51,635 nt of DNA from JAGXTF01 sp038317095 (lineage in GTDB: Bacteria; Bacteroidota; Bacteroidia; NS11-12g; UBA955). The notes beneath the pieces were generated by a model that had not been told where the DNA came from, searched no databases, and saw only the letters and a program-made list of their open reading frames with translations. Position 1 is the first letter of the stretch, and the number at the start of each line of letters is the position of its first letter. Both the position numbers and the translations under genes were made by a program. Location of the stretch: contig JBBQBB010000024.1 of assembly GCA_038317095.1 (NCBI GenBank), positions 1 to 51,635 of the forward strand, read 5' to 3'. Below, in pieces: positions 15,967 through 23,504 of this stretch.

Positions 15967-18450
15967 TTACCTTAGCAAATGAAAACTTCCCCTCATTGAA
16001 TGAAATTCATTGTCGCAACCTATCCAACTAACCATGTAAACGTACACTCCCTCTTGGGCTTCAATTCCGCCTATTTTCCCATCCCAATTGATGTCTGGCG
16101 AATCAAAATCCGCTATTTTCTCTCCCCAACGGTTGTACAATTTAACTTTGTACAAAGAACCAATATTCACATATTTATTGGAAGGATAAAGGTCATTTCT
16201 ACCGTTTCCGTCTGGGGTAAACGCATTTGGCATATACACAATCGACGGAAAAAGAGTTGGATCTTTTAATATCATGACAGAGTCTTTGCTCCTGCAACCT
16301 TCCATGTCGGTTACTTCAACCCAATACAATCCTTTTTCCACAGCAACTTTTACCCTTTCTGTCGTTTTGTCTTGCCACAGATAACTGCGCATGCCTGCTG
16401 GGGCTGTGAGCATGGGATTGATAGAAAGGCAAACTGTAGTATCAGAACCCAAATCTAAGGAAGGATTCGGGAACAACAAAACATTGATGGAATCCAGTTC
16501 TGGACAATTGTGGCTATTCATAAGTGAAACGATCACTTTTCCTTCTTTCTTTAAATTATAAGTTCTACCATTAATTTCCTTGTTCCATACAATTTGCGAA
16601 AATCTTGTATCTATAATATTTAGACTCGTATCAATAGTACTGCAGAAACGCAAATCCTGACCCAATTCAAATTCGTACCCAAAATTTGACAAATTGAACG
16701 TATCGTAACTGGAGCAGGTACCTCTGGTTACTTTAACCCAGTAATTTCCTGGATTGACCACTCTGGTTATGGAAGTTGTGTCTCCGTTGCTCCATAGTTT
16801 TCTGGCATCTTTGTTCAATGCATTCACTGTCACCAAAGCATTGGGACAAACGACCGTATCCAATAACGAAACAACCACTGGAGAATATCGCTGGATCAAA
16901 GCAGAATCGCTGGATGCGCAGCCATATTTAGTAAGTACACTTACAAAATATTTACCTGCACTCGAAACTGTAATTTGGTTGGTAGTATTCCCAGTATTCC
17001 AAGCATATAAAGCCATACCTTGTGTAGCTGTTAGTTTTCTACTAAAAACAGCATCGCTACAAAATGTTGTATCCCCCGCAATCCAAACCCGACTCGTATC
17101 AACATTCAATTTTACGGTATCGCGCCATGCACAAGTGCTTATTGTTACTTGAAGCCAATAGGTTCCTGGCTTATTTACAGTAATGGAATTGAAAGAACTG
17201 CCATTGCTCCACAGATACGAATCGCCAATTACAGAGCTTGAATATTTTATAGATCTACCGGTGCAAATGGTGCTATCGGCAGGCAGTTTTGGAACATTGG
17301 GCGACACAACGGTTACCCAGTTTGCGAAACTATCCAAACAATTGTTTTTGTACGCTATCAGGCTCACCCTATATTTACCTGGACCAGGATAGGTTACGGT
17401 TGGATAAGTTTGATTGGAAGTATCTGCATTTCCCGGCAAGCCAAAATCCCAATGATATCTGGTTGCACCCGTACTTTTATTGTCGAATTTATACGTAAAA
17501 CCACAAATAAATTTGGGGGCATAATAACTGGCAACTACATCAATCACACATAAATCCACATTAAACTGGTAGTCTCTTTTGGTTTCGCTTATCAAAACAC
17601 CTTTTCTGTACTCCCTTACCCTAATACCAACCACGAATTGACCAGACTTGGTGGGGGTAAGCGTCAACAAACCTGTTTCAGCATCGATTTTTAATATTGG
17701 ATTTCCATCAATTGGAATTTGTGCATTATAAGACCCGCTATAAACCACATTGGCAAAAGGTGGGTTGGCTAAAGTTCCATTTCCTTTGTTGTCTGGCCTG
17801 GGTTGGTTTTGACCCGCACCGTCAAAGGGTTGAAAAAAATCGTAAGCCAAACTGTCTCCATCGGCATCTTTGGCACCATGGTCAAATTTTAACTCATAAT
17901 TGGTGCATAAAAAATTGGCCGGTAATTCTTTAAAAACAGCACTGCTATTGGGTTTTTTATCTGGCAATGTGCGAGAATCTGGAATCTTGGTCCAATAATT
18001 CGCACCTGTAGATTGCGGATTTACAAGATTGGTTATGGAATTGTTTCTGCAACAACGTTGAAACGACAAAATATACCCCCCAGTTCTAGCAGGTAAATTT
18101 AAGGTAGTTTCATACCAATAGTGGTTTACACATGCATTGGGGTATGTTTTTATGCAATTATAATTGAGTTTTACAACCTTTTGAGGGCCACTTCTGGGAA
18201 TCTCTACAGGATAGCCGTTTAATATATTGCCATTTACACCATCAAAAACACCAATAAATGCAGTTGCATCCTGCGCAATGGCTTGCGGATTTCCATTCAA
18301 ACAATCTATATACAAATCCAAACGGATTTTGTAATTGTTGCCGCTTATGTATTGATAGGTGATTTCCCCACCCACTACATGCGTGCCAAAAACACTGCAA
18401 ACCTTTACCAGCAAAGCGACAGCAAGTGAAAATATTTTTGGCAATTGCAT
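15967..18450 (-). CDS. Large secreted protein with PKD domain and CHU_C C-terminal domain (T9SS cargo)
   Basis: The ATG at 18450 is preferred over 18489 because it gives a proper signal peptide (MQLPKIFSLAVALLVKVCSVFG), about 827 residues. After THVVGGEITYQYISGN comes a Cys-rich N-terminal region seen in surface proteins of gliding Bacteroidota. A PKD domain follows at about 320-390 (YHWDFGLPGNADTSN...VTYPGPGKYRVSL), then several Ig-like modules with repeated W-S-N-G-x-T and DTVxL strands. The last 90 residues (MPNAFTPDGNGRNDLYPSN to GSFHLLR) are the gliding-motility-associated CHU_C domain used as a type B T9SS sorting signal. Likely a cell-surface adhesin; ligand unknown. Confidence 0.88.
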   Translation of the reverse strand: MQLPKIFSLAVALLVKVCSVFGTHVVGGEITYQYISGNNYKIRLDLYIDCLNGNPQAIAQDATAFIGVFDGVNGNILNGYPVEIPRSGPQKVVKLNYNCIKTYPNACVNHYWYETTLNLPARTGGYILSFQRCCRNNSITNLVNPQSTGANYWTKIPDSRTLPDKKPNSSAVFKELPANFLCTNYELKFDHGAKDADGDSLAYDFFQPFDGAGQNQPRPDNKGNGTLANPPFANVVYSGSYNAQIPIDGNPILKIDAETGLLTLTPTKSGQFVVGIRVREYRKGVLISETKRDYQFNVDLCVIDVVASYYAPKFICGFTYKFDNKSTGATRYHWDFGLPGNADTSNQTYPTVTYPGPGKYRVSLIAYKNNCLDSFANWVTVVSPNVPKLPADSTICTGRSIKYSSSVIGDSYLWSNGSSFNSITVNKPGTYWLQVTISTCAWRDTVKLNVDTSRVWIAGDTTFCSDAVFSRKLTATQGMALYAWNTGNTTNQITVSSAGKYFVSVLTKYGCASSDSALIQRYSPVVVSLLDTVVCPNALVTVNALNKDARKLWSNGDTTSITRVVNPGNYWVKVTRGTCSSYDTFNLSNFGYEFELGQDLRFCSTIDTSLNIIDTRFSQIVWNKEINGRTYNLKKEGKVIVSLMNSHNCPELDSINVLLFPNPSLDLGSDTTVCLSINPMLTAPAGMRSYLWQDKTTERVKVAVEKGLYWVEVTDMEGCRSKDSVMILKDPTLFPSIVYMPNAFTPDGNGRNDLYPSNKYVNIGSLYKVKLYNRWGEKIADFDSPDINWDGKIGGIEAQEGVYVYMVSWIGCDNEFHSMRGSFHLLR

Positions 18451-18693
18451 AGAGTGAAATACGAAGATACAATAAATTGTACATTTCACTTAAAGCAAAA
18501 GAAACCTAAATGTAAATTTATTTATTTTCGAAACTGCAATTATTTCATTCACCCAATAACCGACGTTTATATAGTCTTGAGTAATAAAATTCAAACGTTG
18601 GCAATTCATACCAAACGCATTGTCATGCTAGTGCGGGTTTACACTAACCTGATATGCTTTGTATTTAACCTTGAAATCCTTTATAATTGTAAA

Positions 18694-19332
18694 ATGAAAA
18701 TGCACTTCAAATTTTCCCTTTTAATATTTATCGGTTTCATTTTCTGTCTTACCCAAGCTATATCTTGTGCCAAAAAGAAAGACAACGTTCATAAAGATGC
18801 AGAGCCCAAAACCTTAAAAACGTATAGTCTCAATGGAGTTCTGAACATTGGCTACAACAGCGGCAGTGGTGCCATCGATTTGTCCAACGGTATTCTGTAC
18901 AATACTACAGACGGAAAATTGCACGATTCGGATGTGGATATTGCCTATTGTTACGTTCGCTGGGGCTCGCCTTTTGTTTACGAAAGAACCTTTTTGCAAC
19001 CATTTTCAACCTTTGCAGATATTTTTTTCACCTCTTGGATGGTTAGAAATGAAACCCTTATTTATGGCGCCGTAAAAAATATCAATTTCGACAGTATTGC
19101 AACCGTTAAAACCAAATCTGCCTTAGACAAATACTATCCGCCGACAGGCATTATTGACTACGCGGCACAGATTTCTTTTCATGATACCCTAGTGCCAATT
19201 CCCATCTACTTTTTTAAAACAGTGAAAGGGAAACGGGGAATTATCAGGGTAAACAATTACACAGCCAGCACCAGTTCAACGTATTATTTCGAAGCTAGCC
19301 CTATAAATTTGGATGTCATTATTGAAGAATAA
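18694..19332 (+). CDS. Hypothetical lipoprotein (HmuY-like features uncertain)
   Basis: The frame is open from 18445, but the ATG at 18694 starts a clear signal peptide with lipobox (MKMHFKFSLLIFIGFIFCLT, then QAISC), giving 212 residues. The mature part has mixed strands: SGSGAIDLSNGILYNTTDGKLHDSDVDIAYCYVRWG and GIIRVNNYTASTSSTYYFE. The asp-rich DSDVDIAY after a SFDLSNG-like strand is reminiscent of HmuY-type lipoproteins, but I cannot confirm it. It converges on the aminotransferase gene with 20 bp between stops. Confidence 0.65.
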   Translation: MKMHFKFSLLIFIGFIFCLTQAISCAKKKDNVHKDAEPKTLKTYSLNGVLNIGYNSGSGAIDLSNGILYNTTDGKLHDSDVDIAYCYVRWGSPFVYERTFLQPFSTFADIFFTSWMVRNETLIYGAVKNINFDSIATVKTKSALDKYYPPTGIIDYAAQISFHDTLVPIPIYFFKTVKGKRGIIRVNNYTASTSSTYYFEASPINLDVIIEE

Positions 19333-19352
19333 AATGTGACGTGAAATAACTT

Positions 19353-20447
19353 TTAATATTTTCCTATCACCTCTATCACCCTATTCACTTCATCCTCTGT
19401 CATTTCTGGGAACATAGGCAATGAAACGCAATGGCTCGCGAGGTATTCTGAATGCGGGAAATCGCCCACTTTATAACCCAAGTTAGCATAGGCTTTTTGC
19501 AAATGGCAGGGCACTGGGTAATGAAAGGCGTATCCAACTTCGTGGTTATCCAAAAATTGGGTAAAGGCTTCTTTGTCTGCGACCGTTACTACTGCCAAAT
19601 GGTAAACGCTTTCTGCGCTTGGTTCTAATGCTTGGAAAGTAATTTTTGTATTGTTTATCTCAGAAAAATAACGTTTGGCAATGCTTTGTCTGCGTTGGTT
19701 CCACCCGTCGATGAAGCCCAATTTTACATTCAAAACCGCACCTTGAAAACCTTCCATACGGTAATTGAAACCTACCTCATCATGATAATAGCGAACAGTT
19801 GCACCGTGGCTGCGCAAGGACTTTGCATGGTCGGCAATGGCTTTGTCGTTGGTAAAAAGTGCCCCCCCTTCTCCATAACTTCCCAGATTTTTTCCAGGAT
19901 AAAAACTAGTGCAGCTAAGGATACCTACTGACCCAACTTTATTGCCATGGTAAGTTGCACCTATGCCTTGGGCATTGTCTTCCACAAAATGGATATTGTG
20001 TTTCTTACAAATGGCATCGATAGCATCCATATTGCAAGGTTGGCCATACAAATGCACGCCGATAATGGCTTTTGTTTTAGCGGTAATTGCCTTTTCAGCA
20101 GCTTGCGGATCTATATTCCAAGTATTGGGGTCGCAATCTACAAAAACGGGCGTAGCACCCACATAACTTACGCCCCAGGCACTGGCTATAAAAGTATTTG
20201 TGGGAATAATTACCTCATCACCTGGACCAATGCCCAAAACCAACATGGCCAAATGCAAAGCACTGGTTCCGCTGTTTAAACAAATTGCATATTCGCTGCC
20301 CGACCACTGGGCAAGGTTTTTTTCTAAATCGTCTACAAAAGGTCCACCGCTAAAAGCAGTTTTAGCCATCACCGCATTTAATGCAGCATGCACAGGTGTT
20401 TTAATTTGATCGTATTGTCTGCCTAAGTCAAAAAATGGAACTTTCAT
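19353..20447 (-). CDS. DegT/DnrJ/EryC1/StrS aminotransferase (sugar aminotransferase)
   Basis: PLP enzyme of 364 residues that transfers an amino group to a nucleotide-linked keto-sugar. Motifs: NSGTSALHLAM (phosphate binding), IIPTNTFIASAW, FVEDNAQGIGA (Asp157) and TSFYPGKNLGSYGEGGA with Lys186 as Schiff-base residue. It resembles FdtB/QdtB-type enzymes acting on dTDP-3-keto-sugars. With the acetyltransferase and GT2 upstream on the same strand (20-bp gap), it forms an amino-sugar module for surface polysaccharide. The sugar cannot be identified, and the ketoisomerase partner is not in the window. Confidence 0.9.
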   Translation of the reverse strand: MKVPFFDLGRQYDQIKTPVHAALNAVMAKTAFSGGPFVDDLEKNLAQWSGSEYAICLNSGTSALHLAMLVLGIGPGDEVIIPTNTFIASAWGVSYVGATPVFVDCDPNTWNIDPQAAEKAITAKTKAIIGVHLYGQPCNMDAIDAICKKHNIHFVEDNAQGIGATYHGNKVGSVGILSCTSFYPGKNLGSYGEGGALFTNDKAIADHAKSLRSHGATVRYYHDEVGFNYRMEGFQGAVLNVKLGFIDGWNQRRQSIAKRYFSEINNTKITFQALEPSAESVYHLAVVTVADKEAFTQFLDNHEVGYAFHYPVPCHLQKAYANLGYKVGDFPHSEYLASHCVSLPMFPEMTEDEVNRVIEVIGKY

Positions 20448-20468
20448 TGTTGCCGCGAAGATACAAAA

Positions 20469-21179
20469 TCAACGTTTGTTGCGGTAACGAAAAACAGTAA
20501 TTACCCAAATCAATTTTAACATTTCGCTGGCGGCGTTAAACACTATTTTAAAGGATGCTCCCCTGCTCTTGCCAGCTATTCGGGGTAAATAGTGCGATTT
20601 TAGGGTTCTAAAATGAAATCCTTGCACGCTTAATTTTCCGCAAATTTCACTGCCTACCAAACTGCTTTGTATGGACAGCGACAATCTTTGAATTTCTTTA
20701 GACGGAAAAACCAAAATCCAATTCACATCGGGCAAATCAAAGCGCAAAAACCAGCGATTTAACTTTTGGTTAATCCAGCTCAATCCGTTTCTAAATATGG
20801 AATAAGAAGTATTTTCTACGCGGTAAAAATTCAATATTTCACGGTCGCCAGGTTGCGGAATTTGCAACAATTCTTTCATGTCGAACTGCCCGTCGCCGGG
20901 GACTGCAACCACCAAATCCATTTTCGCATTTGTATATATGGCACGCAGTGTTGCTCCTATACCTTGGTTTACTTTTTGGTCGATAATTCTTAAATTTGGG
21001 TATAGGGATTCTTTTAATTTATGGACAATTTCTACCGAATCATCCGCGCTTCCGTCGTCTACAACCAAAACTTCATGTTCAGCGCTTAAAGCAGGAACCA
21101 CAGCATATACATCTTGCAGAACCCGCGCAATGTTGCCCGATTCGTTATAACACATAATGCCTATGGTCCAGGTTTTCAT
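20469..21179 (-). CDS. Family 2 glycosyltransferase
   Basis: A 236-residue GT-A enzyme without membrane anchor. It has the GT2 start TIGIMCYNESGNIARVL, the nucleotide-binding VLVVDDGSADDS (Asp41-Asp42) and a GDGQFD motif equivalent to DxD for the metal. Its resemblance is to dolichol-phosphate mannosyltransferase-type GT2 proteins. It lies 7 bp downstream of the acetyltransferase gene and 21 bp upstream of the aminotransferase gene. Donor and acceptor unknown. Confidence 0.85.
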   Translation of the reverse strand: MKTWTIGIMCYNESGNIARVLQDVYAVVPALSAEHEVLVVDDGSADDSVEIVHKLKESLYPNLRIIDQKVNQGIGATLRAIYTNAKMDLVVAVPGDGQFDMKELLQIPQPGDREILNFYRVENTSYSIFRNGLSWINQKLNRWFLRFDLPDVNWILVFPSKEIQRLSLSIQSSLVGSEICGKLSVQGFHFRTLKSHYLPRIAGKSRGASFKIVFNAASEMLKLIWVITVFRYRNKR

Positions 21180-21186
21180 AAAATAT

Positions 21187-21693
21187 TTAAAGCGCCTCTG
21201 GCTTTACTGGACCTAGTTTGCGTGCTGGATTGCCAGCCACAATGGTAAAAGGTTCTACATTTTTGGTAACTACACTGCCAGCGCCTACTATGGCGCCTTC
21301 ACCAATTTCAATGCCAGCCAAAATGGTGGCATTGCTGCCTATGGAAACCCTTTTCTTCAACAGCGTTTTTTCCAATTTCCAATCATCCGCATTTTTCATA
21401 GAACCATCAGCATTGGTGCTGCGCGGATAAATGTCATTGATAAACATAACCCCATGGCCAATAAAAACCTCATCTTCCAACTCCACACCTTCACAAATAA
21501 AACTATGACTCGAGATTTTACAATTTTTGCCAATTTCAACCCCGCTTTGAATTTCGGTAAATGGACCTATTTTGGTTCCGTCTCCTAGCTTGCAACCATA
21601 TATATTTACAAAATCAAAAATGCGTACATCTTTACCCACCGTAACATTCACCACTTTTTGGCGGGGAGAATCAATATTTAAAATTTGCGACAT
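21187..21693 (-). CDS. Left-handed beta-helix N-acetyltransferase (WbpD/FdtC-like)
   Basis: The ATG at 21693 is preferred (MSQILNIDSPRQ, 168 residues); the frame is open to 21753 but that end lies in the divergent spacer. Hexapeptide repeats run through the whole protein: VNIYGCKLGDGTKIGPFTEI, EIGKNCKISSHSFICEGVEL, IGSNATILAGIEIGEGAIVGAGSVVT. The catalytic-type FIGHGVMFINDIYPR segment matches UDP- or dTDP-3-amino-sugar N-acetyltransferases of the WbpD/WlbB and FdtC/QdtC group. It is first in the three-gene amino-sugar module. Confidence 0.85.
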   Translation of the reverse strand: MSQILNIDSPRQKVVNVTVGKDVRIFDFVNIYGCKLGDGTKIGPFTEIQSGVEIGKNCKISSHSFICEGVELEDEVFIGHGVMFINDIYPRSTNADGSMKNADDWKLEKTLLKKRVSIGSNATILAGIEIGEGAIVGAGSVVTKNVEPFTIVAGNPARKLGPVKPEAL

Positions 21694-21792
21694 GGCTTCT
21701 ATAATGCTTGCAAAGAAACTGCATTTGCCAGAAGCAAACAAATAAAGACCCATAGCTTAATATTCAACTTAGATTTACGATGTTTGCAGTGG

Positions 21793-22539
21793 ATGGCAAC
21801 ACAGATTAAATTCAGCACAATCCTTAGAATGGCAATTGCATTGGGTGTCATTTATACCACGGCCTGTAAAGTAAAAAAGAGTGCCGAAAAGACCACGGCC
21901 AATCCGCCTGCGGGTGTGGTTATGCAAGCCCCAAAAGATTCCATTCCACCTACACCAGAAGGGCGCATCGTGTCTCCGCTTGACCCAATGACGCCTCCAA
22001 CTGATATGGCTCCGGTTGCACCTGTAGATGCTACTACCCCTGCGAATCCTGCAAGTCCCACTGCACCCAAAACAATTGCACCGCCTGAGCTAAGTAAAAC
22101 AGCCATTTTCACCTCTGGTTGCAGTGCTTATTTGCCAGAGGGAATGGGCAATTTCGATTTGGCGTTTAGCGAAGACAGTTCGGAAGTGTATACATCCCAG
22201 ACCACCATAGATTCATTCAGTTATGGCTGCATTGCGGTAAAGTTTATTGTGCCCCTTGAAGAATCCGAAACCGAAAAAATCCTAACCCAATACATGGATT
22301 ATTTAAAAAAACAATTTCAAATTGTACAAAGTGCGGGTTATGGAAAAGGACATAAACTGGAATCCAATGCACAGGCCAAGGGAATTGTAGATTACTGGAC
22401 AAACGATGCGGCAGTGCAATACAAAATCAAAGGTTGGGTAACACCCACGCATATTGGCATATTGTATCTAAGCCGTTACAATGAATACCCATGGTACAAT
22501 GCACAAGAAATGTATTTGAACGGGTTTAGGTTTCCGTGA
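21793..22539 (+). CDS. Pro-rich lipoprotein of unknown function
   Basis: The ATG at 21793 gives a signal peptide with lipobox (ALGVIYTTAC, Cys25); the longer frame from 21685 overlaps the divergent acetyltransferase start. 248 residues. A Pro/Thr/Ala linker (about 35-100, with PPTPEGRIV and repeated xPxxP) leads to a globular part beginning TAIFTSGCSAYLPEGMGNFDLAFSEDSSEVYTS and ending RYNEYPWYNAQEMYLNGFRFP. The linker would extend the domain from the outer membrane. No family recognised. Confidence 0.65.
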   Translation: MATQIKFSTILRMAIALGVIYTTACKVKKSAEKTTANPPAGVVMQAPKDSIPPTPEGRIVSPLDPMTPPTDMAPVAPVDATTPANPASPTAPKTIAPPELSKTAIFTSGCSAYLPEGMGNFDLAFSEDSSEVYTSQTTIDSFSYGCIAVKFIVPLEESETEKILTQYMDYLKKQFQIVQSAGYGKGHKLESNAQAKGIVDYWTNDAAVQYKIKGWVTPTHIGILYLSRYNEYPWYNAQEMYLNGFRFP

Positions 22540-22829
22540 TGCATTGACCTTTCAACAAGGCTTAAATCCATAACCCAATAGCCCACCAAGGCCACAAAGG
22601 GTTCACAAAGCCCACCAAGTCTGTGTTTTACAACATTCTCAGAATTGGTTTGCTCTCGTGGTTGGCCTTTTGTTTGCTTGAAAAAATCCTATCCTGTAGA
22701 AAATCAAAAGCAAACTGAGACCAACCGTTCATTCCGGATGGTCTAGGCAGAAATGAGTCCTTATTCTTCGAGAATCGTTGGCTAAGGCCAATTGCTATTG
22801 AACCAATCAGGTGTAAAATTGTTGCATTT

Positions 22830-23031
22830 TCACTTCTTTTTAAGAAATACATATCGTAAGCCCAAAGTAAAAGCGTATATAGGACCTTTTTCTACAACCT
22901 GATCTCCATTTGCAATAATGTTTTGGCATCCAAAACGGCAACTGGTTGCAATTTTTCAGCATATAATTGTGAATAGAATTGCAAAGATCTATTCTTGGTA
23001 AAGGCTAAAGTATATTGAGGACCAATGGTGT
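22830..23031 (-). pseudogene. C-terminal remnant of an outer-membrane beta-barrel gene
   Basis: Read on the reverse strand from 23031, the frame gives DTIGPQYTLAFTKNRSLQF, then YSQLYAEKLQPVAVLDAKT. A frameshift near 22920 moves to the frame IIANGDQVVEKGPIYAFTLG and then LRYVFLKKK with a stop at 22832-22830. The pieces join into the end of an outer-membrane barrel, with alternating residues and a C-terminal aromatic/basic strand. An in-frame stop lies just upstream of 23031 and no start or signal peptide is found, so the gene is dead. Confidence 0.6.
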
Positions 23032-23142
23032 CCTAAATGTTTTTAAAGGGTTTTTATAAATATAAAGTCGAATTTAAGTCCTAAGTATCCGAAAAAACCA
23101 ATAAAGAACTGTCATTTTTTCTTTGTTCATGCTTTGCATCAA

Positions 23143-23168
23143 CCTGCCTGCCGACGCAGGAAGGCAGG
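23143..23168. repeat. GC-rich imperfect palindrome
   Basis: CCTGCCTGC near 23143 faces GCAGG and AAGGCAGG up to 23168 across a CGAC centre. It stands out from AT-rich surroundings and resembles dispersed intergenic palindromes of Bacteroidota genomes. Confidence 0.5.
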
Positions 23169-23313
23169 GACAAAGAAAGTAATACCGCGAAATTGCAAAT
23201 TTTGGTCTCACTTCTCTTCCTTGCGTAATCCTCCCATTCCCCTCCCCTTTCTAAAAAATTACCCACAAATCTTGCCCTTGTCATTTCTTTTTGCTATTTT
23301 TATTGCCAATTAT

Positions 23314-23332
23314 TTGATAATTATATTATCAA
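23314..23332. promoter_or_regulatory. TTGATAA-N5-TTATCAA palindrome upstream of dinB
   Basis: Perfect 7-bp arms (23314-23320 and 23326-23332) around TTATA, ending 2 bp before the first copy of the 42-bp duplication. Candidate operator or core-promoter region for the dinB transcript; the spacing does not fit an FNR box (N4). Confidence 0.4.
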
Positions 23333-23347
23333 TAACATATACCTAAG

Positions 23348-23503
23348 ATGGAAAAGAACATATCCCACATGGATCCGACGTTCCGCTGCGCTATAGTCAG
23401 CGAGCTGCATGAATGCTTTGCTCCGACGTTCCGCTGCGCTACAGTCAGCGAGCCTAACATACTTGTAGCTGAAGCTTTTTACTACACCCAAACATATACC
23501 TAA
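23348..23503 (+). CDS. 51-codon leader ORF made by the duplicated dinB start
   Basis: ATG 23348 is the duplicated dinB start codon. The frame reads MEKNISHMDPTFRCA, passes through both repeat copies without a stop (peptide repeat PTFRCA-I/T-VSE) and ends at TAA 23501-23503, one base before the dinB ATG at 23505. If translated, it would be tightly coupled to dinB. It may simply be a by-product of the duplication. Confidence 0.35.
   Translation: MEKNISHMDPTFRCAIVSELHECFAPTFRCATVSEPNILVAEAFYYTQTYT
23374..23453. repeat. Two copies of a 32-bp REP-like element
   Basis: Copies at 23374-23405 and 23422-23453 differ at one base and are separated by 16 bp (48-bp period, a multiple of three). Each contains CGCTG...CAGCG as an internal stem. 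The GC content is far above the surrounding DNA, as in dispersed REP-type repeats. Confidence 0.85.
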
Positions 23504-23504
23504 G

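Larger units (their letters stand above)
22540..23333. other. Gene-poor stretch with decayed sequence and repeats
   Basis: Nearly 800 bp without an intact gene. It starts with a short purine-rich run in which CCACCAAG/CACAAAG words repeat (22579-22620), then holds a reverse-strand barrel-gene remnant (22830-23031), a GC-rich imperfect palindrome (23143-23168) and a TTGATAA palindrome (23314-23332). A reverse ORF at 22628-22852 reads across the remnant's stop in another frame and is not convincing. Confidence 0.6.

Noticed and set aside
18445..18693. N-terminal extension of the lipoprotein before ATG 18694
   Set aside because: The lipobox signal begins at 18694; the upstream codons overlap the divergent gene's start and have no signal features.
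22579..22620. CCACCAAG/CACAAAG-rich stretch as a repeat array
   Set aside because: The words recur irregularly over only 40 bp, without a constant period.
22628..22852. 74-codon reverse ORF in the gene-poor stretch
   Set aside because: It crosses the stop of the barrel-gene remnant in a different frame and has no family resemblance; a chance frame through decayed sequence.
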